DNA of 64,000 nt. It comes from Aspidiotus rigidus (taxonomy: Eukaryota; Arthropoda; Insecta; Hemiptera; Diaspididae). The stretch is from assembly GCA_035079385.1 (NCBI GenBank), contig JAVHKY010000023.1:5038001-5102000 (forward strand), read 5' to 3'. The notes under the pieces are model-generated. The model had not been told where the DNA came from. It saw nothing but the letters and a program-made list of their open reading frames with translations, and did no database searches. The position numbers were made by a program, and so were the translations under genes. Shown piece after piece: positions 42,330-57,000 of the stretch (its first letter is position 1; every line of letters starts with the position of its first letter).

Positions 42330-45300
42330 TCTGTTTCTATTAATAAGTTGTGCTTCCCCTACGAAAATATTTTTTATTCCATTATCGAAGACAGATCAGG
42401 TTGTACGCGATTTCCTCCTCACCTTCGAAGAGCCAGAGACAGAAGAAAAATTCATCAAGTTTCGATCTGAATGATTTCTTCAAACCTCGAATTATTTAAT
42501 TGTGTGTAGAATATCAACGCCTGTTATCTACATCGACGACTGCGGTTTTCAGTTTTTAATTTCTTCTTCTAGCTTTGATGGTAGTTGATTATTGTCATAT
42601 TTTGTCGGAAGAACGAAGAGATTCGCGCTTCTTTTCTTAGTTATACGTGTATGTTACGAGCGAAAACCCAGAACCTAGGCAAGCCGTATAATTAATACAC
42701 CGACTTTCTCGCGAAGTATCGATGTTTAAAAATTCTATGTTCCTATTTTAATTTGATTCATAAGTGTATATGATAATATAATCTTCGGCTAGAACCAGTT
42801 TTTTTTCCCATCGTATTAAGGCAATTATGAATATACGATATTATGTCTTCACGGACTAGATAATTTGTTACTCCAAATTTTTTGTGTGGGGACCACGGTT
42901 AATATCGGTCTTCCTCTGGTAATTTTTTTATTATTTTCTCAATTTTCTGAATAATACTAACAATGTTACATCTTCTGAGCAACTTCTGAGAACGCATCAA
43001 CAAAATTGTGAAAATGATATGATCGTTTTCAAATTGTCTATATAAACTATTCAACTTTAGGGAGTAGCTACCCTAGTTCAACTTGTTATACTATCTCAAG
43101 GTAATAAGTGACACTATCTAAGAAACGCGTTAGAGACGGTTAGTATTATTGACTTCAATGAGAGATGATTAAATTTACAAAATATGAGTTTGTTTGTCGC
43201 AAAGAATATAAAGAGACAAGATTCTGAGAAAATATCAAGAACTGATACAAAAATCAAATATATTGACCAGGCATTAGGAATATCGGACTAATTTTTATAT
43301 TCCTGATACCGTCATCAACACTTTCAATTCTTCTGAAAGAGATGATCTCATGTTCATGAAATTATGCGATACCTAATAATATCAAAATATTGACGTCAAT
43401 AATACTGACCACATAGCCATGAAAGTATCGGAAAACAAAGCTAATGCTCGCTTACTATTTAAATCTTTTTAGTGATAGGTAGCCTACTTGATAATCGTGA
43501 AATTTGATGTAGGCTATTCAATCGATGAAATGAATAATATTATTGTCATATTGACCTTGACAATAATATTGACCGTACACGAAGAAAGAATAACCACCAC
43601 AATAAATTACGAAATAAGCCCACAAATAACAGAAGAAATTGACCCCGTCCAGAAAGAGCAGAAATTTGACGTTTTCCTACATTATTTTTCATATTATTCT
43701 TTCCTCTCGTTTTCTAAGTGTTATTGTTAAATCTCGCAATCGCTGTTGGAAAAAAATCAGAGTTGAAATGTTAGGTCTATCAGAGATAAAGTGGAGCGTC
43801 TGTCTAAACGATCAAAACTTACATCATTTTTTTTTTTAAATTAAATATTTCTTAAATCAAGTTCATCAAACAAGTTTTATTCAAAATATCGATAGTTTCA
43901 TCAATAAAACACGAACAGATTTGCATCCGATTACGTATGGGGAAACTATCAAAACTTTGAACATAAATTCGATTAAAATCGTTTCAAGAAGAAAAAAAAA
44001 AATGAAAATTTTGATTGTTTAAAGCGTAGCGTACGTCTTTATTATGTCTTTTTTAAAACACGACTTAAAGACAATTAAATACATTTTGTTGACCGGCGAC
44101 AGCTCATCAAGACAAATTCAAACGGCTCTGATTATCGAATTCTGAAGCGGGCGAAAAATTTGTTTTCAAACTCATGGTACTCGGAGCAACCTTTATATCA
44201 ACTCAAGGTTTAAAAGTAGGTGTATCAATAAGAAGGTAGTCGAGAAATTTTTATGATAGGTATTCACTTTTAATGAGAAAAAAAATATTGTCAATCCTCA
44301 GATCAACATTATTTCCGGATCATATGATTGTTAATTGCGTTCGCTCGTCCAAATATTTCGCCATTTGGGAATAAGTTCTAGGAAGAAATAATGAGTAAAC
44401 GTTATTTTCACACGGTCCAAGACCAGGAAGAATGTGGCAGTTGATATTTTGCGTAAAAGGACATCTTGATTGGACAAGTATTAAATTTTTTAGCATTTCT
44501 TGGCCTACTTTTTAATCGTGGTCATTGCAAAACGGTCTCGAAAATTTTTCTATTGTTTGTTCAGGATTCAAAAATAATCATTATAAATTCAAAAGTCTGC
44601 ATATCTCGACATTGATTCGAACAGAAAGTTTCGACATTCGTGAAAAATCAAGTCACTCGAAAAAGTCCGCTGTACAGCCGGACAAAATTGAGACATTTTC
44701 GAACTTAATCGAAGTCTAAATTTGGATCCGGATTCAAAGTTTACTCCTCTCTCGCGCTGTGATTTATTAAACGACGAAGAAACGTAAAAATCAAATAGGT
44801 ACAGAATTTTTCTAGTAAGAATATCTGAAAAAATAAGGCGAATTAGGATATTAGTGTTGGAGAAAAATGAATTTTGAAACAAGCATTCATAATTTAATTT
44901 TTTCATTGATAATAACAAAAATACTCAAATTTACAAATTTGTAAATGTCAACATTTACACAATACCGATAGATATTTATAATTATCATCATTTATAAAAT
45001 ATATTTTTGTTGGTGAAAATGAAAGAGAAACAAGAATAAGAACTCAAATAATTCAAAGGTTTGTACAATTTTTTTGCACGCGTATGAAGGTAATACAAGT
45101 TCATTACTCATTACGAACAATTATAAGAAAATATTATGTAAAACATAGCGAGGAAAAGCATCTGATATTCTTGATCATTCTATTTAACACACGAAAAGGT
45201 GGGAAATACAAGAAAAAAAAGTATTGAATACGTAATATACATTGTGGAGGGATGGAGGGAGTACAACACATAAATCCTCCGAGAAACTAAAAGGAAAAAA

Positions 45301-46076
45301 ACTGTCAAGGATGTGCTGAGGAGAAACATGACGAAACGCGTTCGAGTAAAATTTTCACTACACACAGGAAAAAACAGATGGATAGTGCTGATCAAGACGG
45401 TATTCTAGCGAACTGATGTCTCAAAGAATATTCTTGACGAATGAATAATTCTGAGTACAAACGAAATTTTATTCTTACACTATTTTTCATTCTTAGTTAT
45501 TTCACTAAAAGAATAAGTTATTCCGTCTCCAATACAAATTCGAGTTATATTTACACCATATTTTAGAGACAAATATCATATAAAAAAAATATGATATAAA
45601 AAATCCTCCTTCGCATTCAATGCGAAAAAGTTGAAAAATACATTTCCTAAAAAATTAGGAAAGGTAAACGAAATGTGATAAAATACTAACACTTACATAT
45701 TTTTTTAAAATAAGAAGGTTCATTTACACTTATTAAAAATTAAAAATGTCGTTAAATTTGTATCGAGTTTTTAAAAGAAAGTAAAGAAAAAACAAAATAC
45801 ATAATATTCAACTCGTTTTTGCAAATTCTCCACATAACTTACAAAACTTAATACCAACTTTGAAACAAGATGAAATAAAGGAAAAGGGGAAAAACTAAAT
45901 TTTTTGAACGAATTTTACGAATAAAATATTTGTCTCGATACATTAAAAATTAAATTACTTTACATTTTGTACAGTTTTCTAATTCCATTCTACTTTTCAT
46001 AAATAAAATAATCTACAATAAACAGATGCTGTACAGAACGGTCTTGTAGCAACAATAACAAACACGGCTCACTACA
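42330..46076. other. Intergenic DNA between RpS28 and HCF 3' ends
   Basis: AT-rich with no exon that I can support on either strand. I looked specifically on the minus strand for fibronectin-III exons that could continue HCF and found none. The HCF 3' UTR occupies the right part; TTTATT at 45468-45473 is one candidate minus-strand poly(A) signal. Confidence 0.5.
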
Positions 46077-49000
46077 CTACTCAATATTATCAACCAATAA
46101 TTCGGATCTATCAGACTCGCCCTTTTCCCCGTTTTCTTCTACAGTACTCCTTTCCGATACATCGTTCATTTCAACATCTTCGGTCGAAGCTGGACCAGCA
46201 TCTGTTTTGATTGCTTCCAAACTAGGTTCGCTATCAATATCTTTCATATCGTGTTCATTCAGCATTTCCTCTACACTTTTCATGATTTTAAGATCTTCTT
46301 TAGTAGCGAGCATACCGTCATCGCTGCTGTCTAATTGTAACATTTCAACATCGTTCATTGAATCAGCATTATCCGTCAATGGTTGCACTGGTAACGCGGC
46401 AGCTAAGCTATCCGATGTCGCTTTTTCTACGCTTTCTAAAAACTTATCCGTACCATCTTCAATTTTATTAACGTCTTCCAAATCTTGACTAGCACTCTCT
46501 ATTGGCTTGGCCACTTTCCCAGTTACGGAATCGTCCAGGAAACCGCCATCGGAGACAGATGTATCAATAGCTGGTATAGATTTAACCGTCGGGATTGCCG
46601 TCGAGATAATCGTTTGTCCCAGCACTGGTGTCTGGGTGTTTGACGGCAGTGTCACAGATGCATCTCCACTAGGCGCTAAAGTATTCACTAGTTTTGTAAG
46701 AGGAAATACTACATTAGGGGCATTAGTTGTATTTACATTAAGCGAAGGCGAAGTATTTGTGGCATTTGATGATACAATCGCGAAATTCTTTTGTCCGCTC
46801 AACATCTGCAAAGTAATTGGTTTCCCGCTAAATGTAATAGTTTGAGTGGTACCTGTCCCCAGTGCGTTGGTTTTTCCGGTGATGGTAAGATTTTTACGTA
46901 TACCGCCGCCTGTTGGCACCGTGATGGTGATAGGCTTACCAACAACGGTCGGAGAAGCACTGGCAGAAGAAACAACCATCATCCTTACAGGGTTACCTCC
47001 AGCGCTAACAATGGTTCCAACACCGCTATTAATCGGAACCGTACTCGTTTGGCTAGCTTGGGTCACTGAAATCGTTTGCACAGTTCTCAAATTCGAACCT
47101 GTCGTCACTACAATAATTTGATGCGCGGGTCGACCGCCTACACCCGGTTTCTGGATAACAATGGTCTGAGGCTTATTTGGTAAGGCCGCTACTCTCGCTC
47201 CTGGTGCAGTTTTCAGAATATTCGTAGGGATCGTTTGCATGGTTTTGACATTGGTCAGCATTCGTGGTTTTGGTTGGGTAGCTGCTGTACCAACCAATTT
47301 AACTAGCGTCGGACCAGTAGTAACAGTCGCGGTCTTTGGCGAAGCAGCAGCAACTGTAGTCGCGACAGTCGCCATGGATGCAAGTGTCGCGATAGTTGTA
47401 GCAGCAGGCTTACCTGGCATGACATTCATTTTAGTAACTGGTGTTACGGCCATACCTTGACTGGTTTTTACTAGCGTGACCAACTGCGGACTAGCTGTAG
47501 CTGTAACCCCACTGGCAACTGGTTTCTGAATAATAAACTGTTTACCTCCAACTTGCGGGCTGGCAGGTGACTTGATAACAGTTGGAGACGGTTTTGGTGA
47601 CGCGTTTATCAATTTAATATTCTGCGGAGTGATGGTACTGCCCAACGCCGCTGAATTGAGCGTCGTCGAAAATACAACATTTGACGACGTAGGAAGAGCT
47701 CCAGATGCGATACTCTTTTGCGTTTGAATGAACTTCAATGGCACAGTCGGTTTGGGTGTTGTTTCTGGAGTGATATTCTGCACAACTCGTACCTGTGGCG
47801 TAATAGTTTTTATCTTTTGTGTAGCGGAGGCAGCAGCAGCTAGGGCATGAATACCTGTCATCGTAGATGGAGATACTGGAGTTGTACTCGAAACAGGCGT
47901 AGCTGAAGAGATGATAACTGGTGTGTTCGCAGTGATCGGAGATATAGTAGGCGTGACGGCAGCAGCGGCTACTGTTTCTGGTTTCACAGATTGGTTACGA
48001 ACGTTTGTAGACATTACAATGGGAGTACTCAACCCGGTATTAGCATCGGAACGATATACAGTTGTCGGTGATTGTGACAAGATAGGCTGAGTAATAGCTG
48101 GTGTAAAATTGAACTCCGACTTCTTCACACTTGGAGAAATAATCGAATTGACAGCCAAAGTAGCGGCTGCTGTGGGGACGACTTTCTTTTCTTGAGGTAA
48201 ATCAGCCGTACTACCCGTTCCAGAATACTTAGCGGCTAATGCTTCCGTTAAGAAGGGCAATTGTGAGTAATCAATCATACCTGGAGTTGAACTTTGAAAT
48301 GTATCTGGCGGTACGTCGTATTTTTGTATTTGTAGTAAGAACATATCGGATGCAGGAACGGGTAACCAAAATATTTCTAACGAATTTGTCGAAGCTCTTA
48401 CTAGCTGACTACGACTGCATTTACCGGGCGGTCCCACCTCCAAGTACCATAAATCTTTGCAGCAAACTTGATTGTTCCACGCTTTCCTGTAACCGTCTCT
48501 TCCAGACCAGATATACATTCGGGTATGAATACTAGCAGCACAGTGGCCAGCTCTAGCGCGAGGCATATTCTCTTCTGTAGTATCTAATTTCAATTCTTCC
48601 CAAGACATTGTTTCTAAATTTAGGCACGCTAACTGGTTAGTACATTTCCATTCTTTTTCATGCGTAGTTGCTTTCATACCGACTTCGTCCATTAACAAAG
48701 GCACCCATCCACCAAATACGTACATTTTGTCTTTAATGGTTGTAGCTGTATGCAATGAACGTGGCAGTGGAGCCGGACCATGAACTAATGGTTTACTCCA
48801 AGTCATACTGTCAATTGATAAAATCCATAAGTCACCCAAACGACAACCACTCATACCACCATAAACGATTAGTTTCGAAATTCCGAATCGATCAGTATAA
48901 GCGACAGCCGTGTGCGACTCGCGAGGTGGCGGGGAATCCCCGTACGTTTGGGGTATATCCCATGCTAGGGCATCAGGAGACGAAATATCAAGGGTATATA

Positions 49001-50202
49001 GATCATTCAGATACCGCGGTATATTATTTTTTGGATCGTTGCTGTCATTTGCTAAGCCACCGAATAAATACACTTTATGACCAATGAGAGTAAAGCTATG
49101 ACCCAATCTAGGGCACGGATACTGTCCTTGCGTAGGCGGTGAGGGTCTAAGTCGTTTCCATTCCCACCTGGAAGCTTGCAGTTCGAACAGCTCGTTCGAA
49201 TATTTACCATATTCTACCATACCACCAAAAACTAGAATTCGCGTACCATCGACGACGAAACCATAGGCTGCGCAGCCGGGAGGAATATCACCGGACGTAT
49301 TCGGTATGAACCACTGGTTACTTGTAGCATTATATACATGTAATTCATCAACGATGCCTTCATTACCGCCACCAAATACGATGAGCAATTCTTTAATAGC
49401 TACAGCTCGATGACCATGTCTAGGTCTAGGTTGAGGGCCCGTAGTATCGGCCACTCGTTTCCATTTCACGAGTGATCCTGAATCTGAAAATTGAATATAT
49501 AGGAAAATGATTTCAGGTAAACAATTTCTAATCAATCTAATTTAATCTGGTCTGTAGAACATGATATCTACGGCATACAATACGCATCTTGTTCATTGGA
49601 AAATAGTAAAGTAGCAGCGCAAAAGTGGGAAAGTTGAAAGATATCTTCACGATGTTTCTCGACTCTAATCGTTAAGCAGAGTTGAAATTTAAAAACTGAC
49701 TACCTTTTTTGGAAAAAGGAAAAATTTAACGTAAAAAAAAATAATAATAATGATAACAATTTCGGAGAGTTCTCATCATCTTCGATAAGAACCTATAACG
49801 TATTTGTAGTCGTTGGATGAGAAATAGTTAACTACGTCAGATGATAAGTATTGAAACAGCTTTCGCGCGAAATTATAATCTCAAGGTTCCGTGTCATTGG
49901 TGCGGTGTTCACATTAGAGAAAAACATCCTCCGTGAGTATTTGAAGAAAGGGTTTCGAAACAAGATGAATTTTGAATTCCAAAGTCGGAGTCAAAATTGA
50001 CAGAAGGAAATTAGATATACACATTCAAAGTTAGGCTTTTAAAGGTGAACTCATCGATTTTTAGTTCTAAAACCTTCAAGAAGAAATGGACTTGGTTCAA
50101 TGTACGATGCATAGAGATTATCCAATTTCGTGATGCACGAGGTGGTAGTCGGTAAACTGTAAATAACAATCGTAAAAACTAACCTGCAAATGATGTCAAC
50201 AT
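46077..50202 (-). CDS. Hcf: Host cell factor, N-terminal kelch form without HCF-C module
   Basis: Two coding exons: 50202-50184 (ATG plus six codons, donor GTTAGT) and 49483-46077. The join (G|AT) restores [19 protein letters not shown]; an in-frame TGA lies upstream of the ATG. Product 1141 aa. Residues about 15-365 form the six-bladed kelch propeller ([22 protein letters not shown] and five further blades with GG and W pairs). Then comes a fibronectin-like strand block ([20 protein letters not shown]), matching the N-terminal self-association segment. A long Thr/Val/Pro/Ala-rich low-complexity region and an acidic tail follow. HCF is a chromatin co-regulator that tethers methyltransferase and deacetylase complexes to transcription factors. 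The Drosophila protein is about 1500 aa and continues into two FnIII repeats that pair with the N-terminal part. Here the frame stops first, and a QLDSSDDG segment only resembles a Taspase-type QLDG site. Confidence 0.93.
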
Positions 50203-50300
50203 TTTATATGACCGATCATTCAGATCAACGAATGAAATTTCTATGTATTCTCTTCACTTCATTTGAAATATTGTAACGATTGCTCCGGTAGTTACCTCTG
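50203..50300 (-). promoter_or_regulatory. HCF 5' UTR part of first coding exon
   Basis: The exon with the HCF start codon probably begins after a TTCCAG acceptor near 50300, because the 5' UTR then reads without a further ATG in frame. A separate upstream non-coding exon and the promoter are expected at higher coordinates but are not identified. Confidence 0.35.
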
Positions 50301-50309
50301 GAAGACAAA

Positions 50310-52594
50310 AAAATATCAATATTTCCTCGGGACAATACTGTGAAATTCATAAAATTTCGTAACTTAGTAGAATTTATTGACTTCATACCGATTTTAAAAT
50401 TTTCAACGATTGACGAAGAAGTAGTTTTTGTCTTTCACATTCATGTTTTAGGAATGTTATACATTAAAGGAATAGGGGATGTAAAGTTCAGTTTTCGTCA
50501 GTAATTACGGTCATTAAAAAATTATATTTTTCGAAGACTATGCTGACTATAGTCGGTACAATTGAGATAAAACGCTCTTTTCGTTATTGTTGTTTTCCAG
50601 TGAGAGGCCACTTTTGTAAACACTGATAAACGAAGAAATGTACCGCATATAACCTCAAAGAGGACATTATTTAGGGCTTACCAGTCAATTAATAATAATT
50701 CCGGTAGAAGATTTTCAAATTCATAAACATAAACACATTTTCACAAACAATGTTTAATTTCACATTTATGAAAAGCAGTCAGACTCCATATTTGATGCGA
50801 ACACAGTGTTGCTGTTATGCCGCACGATGTAAATTACGGTAATCTTACATTTTACATAAATAAAAAAAAATGACGGACGCTTTTTGGCTTGACGCGCAGT
50901 ATAAAGGACTACTTTTGTGATGTCATGAACTCGTGAGTCGTGAGACGGAATCAAGTCACCGACTCACAAAATGAAGATCACGTTTCGCGTGTTGCGAATT
51001 TTACTCAAAAATAATTATTAATCATAGCCTACAAGCATCAAAATATTTTGAAAGTTGAAACCTTTGGTTGAAACGGCGTATTTTTGTAGATGAAGCTCAG
51101 AAATATCTGGCTAATTGGTTTACACGAACTAATTTCATTCATTAATGGATTTCCGACGATTTGAAGATGATGGCTATATTATTTTAGACGTAACCTTGAA
51201 CGTTTCCTGACAATGTCTCAGAATATTTTGCGAGCTGTTGAGTAATTAGCTGTACTTCTATGGCTGTAGTTTCCCCAACTTCAAGAATTAACTGACCGAT
51301 GTTTTGAAAAATTCTGAGCATTATTATTCATAGAGTTACGGCCGTGGGCAAAAATCGCCACCCGCAACACAATGAATTTATAGTGTGATTTTTTATTCAT
51401 TTGCCTTTTCATTGAATGTAAAAAGTTCCTCAAGTCGATTACATCATGAAGAAATTAAGAAAAATAGGTAGTTCTCTTCCTCCTTATCAAAAGATCTTTT
51501 CGCCTTACTCCATGTACTAATAGTCTAATACCAACATGATTGAAAATGATTAATTATGCTTGAGTTTCAAACGTGTTAATAGTGAATCACGGTGAAGCTA
51601 GAGCAAAATCAACATCATCGGATACAGCTACCTATTGGAGAGTTTTTCTATTTGAAAATTTAGCTTCAATGTTACCGCATCATGATAACGTTCGAAAGCA
51701 AAAACTCTCTAATAATACACTAGCTACTACAGTAATTTTACAGTGGTCATTTCTTATTGCATGATATACACTTTTTACATTGCCAGGAGCGATTTATTTT
51801 CATCAAATAGAATTTCCACTCAGAATCTTTCAGAAATAATGTTCGTTTTCATTAATACAAATTAAACTGCATGGCACGCTCGAAAATTTGGCGTTTGATG
51901 TGAATAAAGAAAGATGATCATTGAATTAAGAATCCTTTTTTGGAAAAAGCTTTTCGATGCAATGTAGAGATTGAGATAGGTATTACGAAGTTGCGCATTT
52001 CACAACGACTTTCAAGACCATGAATCATTGGTTCCCAGTAATAAGTTACCGTATTAGTTTTCGAATTTTATTTTATTTTTCATTTTCTTGTACCTACGAA
52101 GTTAAATTTTACTATCAATTAAATAATAATCTAAAAATATGTTTCTTTTCATTCTTCATTTGAAAACACAAATCCTGATCTAGTAACATTTTTTAAAAAG
52201 AAATTTTCTGTTGTTGATTGTGTAAGATTCCATATTATGAAATAACTTTTTTTTTTTTTTTTTTTTTAATTCGTTCTTGAAATGACGTAAAAAAAATTGA
52301 CTTAGGTTGAATTATATTCCTCGTATACTTTATTGACCTAACCTGACAAGATTGAACTTCTTAATTCCAAATTAAAGCGAAATTTCAACTCATCATAATA
52401 TTTGTGGCAGCTGGGTTCTCAATAGTTTTCTTTTTCATTATTTATTCTTTTTTTATGACCGAAATTCAGCACAATTTACGGAGAACTTCTTTATTGCTGG
52501 AGTGTCGATTCGAATAGATTTGTTCAGAGACCAGACTTTTTGGTGTTCCAAACTGCAAATTTGGCTTCGGAATGTAAATTTTCGGGAGTATTCG

Positions 52595-52628
<34 letters not shown>

Positions 52629-53880
52629 AGGTAGAGATTGAATTTGGCAAAAATGTGTGATATACGTAGAGAATTGAAAGTCGGGGAAAGTGAATATGTG
52701 AATTAGGTACGGTACATATAAACAAGACTGAGTCGCCAGCCGCCTCAGTATACGGGTCTCTTGCGTTTGTTTCTCTTTTTTTTTCTCCTCTCTCTCTTTC
52801 TCTCTTCATTTCCCTATCAGTTAATTCATGACAATTTATTTTCTTTTTTTTTTCAAAAACTAAAAGCAAAACCAAACAGATACTGTTGGTCTTTTTTTTT
52901 TTTCTTTTCAACTTCCAGGACAGATCCATTATTGCACTATTATCGTGCAAAACAACTATGACAAAAACGGAGAGATTGTCCAGCGTAATATCGTTATCAT
53001 GACCATACCAGAAAGAAAAACAATGATGTATTAAAAAGAAGAAACTTTTTCGAAGACTGTATAAGAATTCAGGAAATACCATGCAAAAATAAAACTCGCC
53101 AAGGCTGAACAGGAATTTGAAAAAGGCTACGCAAAAATAAAATCTCAAATAACAGAGAATGTATGTATTACTTGAGAATACGTCACAACTGAGAATTTTT
53201 CTTTTTCGCGATTGCATAGGGGCTGTAGCTTTGCCAGAGGCAAGAGCCTCAAAAAGAGAAATCTAGGGATTCCGATTTCTACAATGGGATTAAAAGTGGA
53301 CATTTTTTGCGAATCTCAATCTAAAACCACGGGAGTTTTTTTTTTTCTGAAAAACTGCATTATTGCTCGCAAATGCGCCTCTAGTGTGATATTCCTAAGG
53401 TGGGTACCAAATTTGCGTAGATATTGTGTCAGTAATTTATAAATAATATGACATTTTTCTGAGTTGGTTCAAAATTCTTGTGATTCCTCAACAGCACGGA
53501 TTTAACTTGACCCACGGTTAGCGATCCTTAGCATCATTTTTTGAGGAAAATATCTCCCTTTTACAAATGATTAAAGTGCGAATTTGCTTTTTGTGAGTTT
53601 ATAAACCGAGTTGAAGACAAGGCGAGTAAAATTTCGCTTTTCCTCAGTGAAGCACAAACTCAACTTATGTAGTATAGCTTTATGACTGCACACATACAGA
53701 GGTGGCCTAGTGTACATTATGAAATTACCACCACACATTCAAGTTACTTAGTGATCTGTGAAGTTTGGGTTGGGGATAAGGTACGTGTAAACTTTTTGCA
53801 ACAACTTCGTCTTCCACTCGACTCTTCGTCAAACCACTGCGAATGTTGAGACGTACAGTACGTAAGAGGGCGGGAATAAC
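50310..53880. other. Intergenic DNA upstream of HCF
   Basis: No gene can be supported. Low-complexity tracts stand out: poly(T) at about 52250-52267, poly(A) of about 28 at 52599-52627, and T/C-rich tracts at 52770-52910. These produce a 254-aa minus frame (53217-52453) of Phe/Lys-rich sequence with no family resemblance. Confidence 0.5.
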
Positions 53881-53884
53881 CTTA

Positions 53885-54092
53885 TCAGTGTTTTCCTTAT
53901 CACTTAGTTCATCATTTGAGTCTGAAGTTAGCAGTGTTCTGCGTTGAGTAATTATTCATATCATTATTTCTTTTTTTATTCGCCAAAAAATACGCATTGG
54001 TCTTAGATTATATTACCATCCAGTAGAAGTGATTGACTTCAACAGTATTCATTCGATATCGTTCCTGTGATTCTGGCTGTGAAATCTCGTGA
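53885..54092 (+). promoter_or_regulatory. Possible PPIP5K promoter and non-coding first exon
   Basis: TTATCAGTGTTTTCC at about 53883 contains an arthropod-like initiator (TCAGT), and AAT|GTGAGT at 54090-54098 is a good donor about 200 bases on. This would suit a first non-coding exon joined to the acceptor at 58277. It is inference only; there is no transcript evidence in the sequence. Confidence 0.25.
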
Positions 54093-54099
54093 ATGTGAG

Positions 54100-57000
54100 T
54101 TTATTTTTCACCTTGTCTTTTACGTACTCACATAGATTTACCCCAATTAAGCTTATTTATGAGTGTACGTCTGAGATTATATAGCCGATACGATGTAGAT
54201 TCGGATATTGTTTCTAATTCTATAACTCTTTCACGCTATTCTACATCCGTATTTTAAATTTCGGTGTCAAGACCTTGTGTCCATTTTCGTTTCGACAAAA
54301 ACAAACTATGTACCTACTTTAGAATTTGTTGAAGTCAAGGTTTCTTTGTTTCGTATGCACGAAGAATTTGAATAATTACGTTTTAGGGATGGTTTTATTC
54401 GTGGTTTCTGTATTTTATTATATCGTAACCTGAATGCTTTGGCGTTGTTTTTGGGTACATTAAAACAATACATCGCAAATCATTCATTATGGATATATTT
54501 GGAACAATCCTAATTTGAAAAATTAATAACTCAAACAATTGAATATGTGTTATGGTTGCGAAAGTGAACTGAAGAACTGTTTGAATTATGATTTAAGTTG
54601 CTGACTAATCGGGAAAACTTGAGGTTTTCTGAAGAATGATGTATACGATAGACGTCAACATCTTTTTTGCTATGAATGCATTTGAGCTCACTCGATACAC
54701 TATCCGTTTGATTTTCTCATGAGTGTTGTATTTTCTGTTCAACGTGTAAATCATTTCGAAAGATGCACATGTGTATTAAAAAATGTTATCTGTATCATGC
54801 TTCTGGAACTAAACAGATAAAAGATATATAGGCCTATGGTATACATTTTTTGCCTAATGAAGACATGAGTTACTTGTGTCATTGTTGAAAGAATATTGCA
54901 TATCACGGCGAACAAATTATTTATAAAGTAATTATGATCGAAATTGAAATCGGTAGCTTCCTTCTACCAGAATAGCGTGGATACATCTCCCTTTCTTCTA
55001 TTCCTTTCGCTGAAATAGAATTGCTACGTATACCTTTTTTCATTTTTTCTCTCCCAACAAAACCTGTTTTTTTTTTCGTATTTCATTCGTCGTTAGTCTG
55101 ATATGATTTATTGTAGTCGATAGGGGTGGCCTTCTAAATCGTCGCAGCCAGCAAAGGTTAAAAACGATTAGAGTAAATTAATTTTTTTGTACTGCACGAT
55201 CTTTCGCGAAGCAATATCTATTCTGTCAAGATTGTGATTTCGTTAGCACTTCATTATTTTGAAATAGCTTCTGAAACAGTGTAACGAAAGAGTAAGATAT
55301 TTATGATGTCCCGAAAGGTGGAAGACTCCATCAGTAAAAAATTCCTTTTTGTGATTTCTTTCGCTGAATCATTTTCATCTTTAGTTAAATTGCACCCTCT
55401 ATGAATGTATTATTTTTAATTTTGTGATATTATAATCATATTTTAAGGCAAAAAACTGACTAATCGTAGTAGTAAGATGATCAGGTAGTCTTATTAAAAA
55501 CTCTTGAATAAGAAGTGTCAGTATTTTCCCTATACTATATCTCACTACGAATTCTTTATCGGTATGTAGAAACCTTCAGTCTATAAAGTCGTGTTGTATT
55601 ATTATGTACTGCGCGAGAAATCCTGACTGAAAAACTAGTAATATACGTGAAGAAGGCTAACTTTCCTTAGGTTCAGACTGGAGGGGGATCCAAGAAAGAA
55701 GTTTGGGTGGCAAACTCGAATTATTTAGTAACGAAAAATACGAAATCATTTCTCCTCAAAATTTTGTTCTTTGTGTGAAAAGGAAATGGGGTAGGAAGGA
55801 GACAAAATTTGGGAGGGAACTATTATTTTTCGATGATCCAGTTTCAACGGAGAACCTGTTTTACTGTCGCTGTCCACCGTCCGTGCGAAGTTTTTCACCC
55901 TTGATCAAATTAAGGACGTTCTCCTCCTGAAGAGTGGAAATGTTTCCTAGTACCCCTCCTGATCTTATAGCTCGATGACTTAATCTATATAGCTTCTAGG
56001 CTATAATTTCTTCAAAACCCCCTTTTGATGCCTCGATGGTCAAAATTGTTCCTCCACTTCGTTCATATCACCCTCTAGTTTCAACGTATCCACCTACTAC
56101 TACACTCTCTCTCTGACACCACATAACAAATCTACATAGAAAGTGGATATTGCAGAGAATATCCACTAAGAGTTGGAGACGGGCCCGACCCAGAAATACC
56201 GGAAAGAGTGAATGGATCTGGGAGTACCAAAATTCAAGAGTACTGTAAAACTCCACAAAGCGAACCACTGGTTAGTAGCAAAGATCGCCGCCAAATTCCT
56301 GGAAGAAAACTACCCGAAAGCATCAGAAGAAACAGGAAGTTGATTGAGGGATTGGACCGGGTGGAAATCGAATGCAACGATAAACTGATATCCAAACAAA
56401 CATGTTTGGTACCCTACCAAAAGAGGAACTTCTCACCCTGCTGCAAAACAACCGATACCATGGGAACCCTGACAGGCTGAAGAGCGAAAAAGTAGTGGAA
56501 GAAATTGTGGGCCAGAACTGCTGATTCAATAGCAAGTTCCACAGCGCCGCGAGATCATTCCTTACTGGCGGAGATAATCATGAATAATATGGAAAACAAG
56601 ATATAGGAAAGACTGTCATCCACATATTCACTTTTCACGACCTCGCAGCTCTTCGTAACACTTATCACGTCCCCCTGTCATATTCTCCTCATCACATCTA
56701 GACAATTGTAGAGGAAGAGAGTTGTTGGAAAGTGAAAAAATCGAGCGAAAAATTTGACCACCTCGTCCGGATATGAACCCGAGATCTTTCACTGCCTTAA
56801 CCGCTGAGCGACGGCAAGTGAAAGGTCTCGGGTTCATATCCGGACGAGGTGGTCAAATTTTTCATTCGAGTTTTTTATTTACCAACGACGCCTCTCCTCT
56901 ACGTAACTATTGTGTCTTCCATCTAAACAATGTTTTTTAATACCGATGCAAGTTATCCCTCTCTTATATTCAACTACTCCTTCTGTCGAGCTAAATGGTC

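Noticed and set aside
52453..53217. 254-aa minus-strand ORF
   Set aside because: It consists of poly(A)- and T/C-rich tracts read as Phe/Lys strings, with no domain and no codon pattern.
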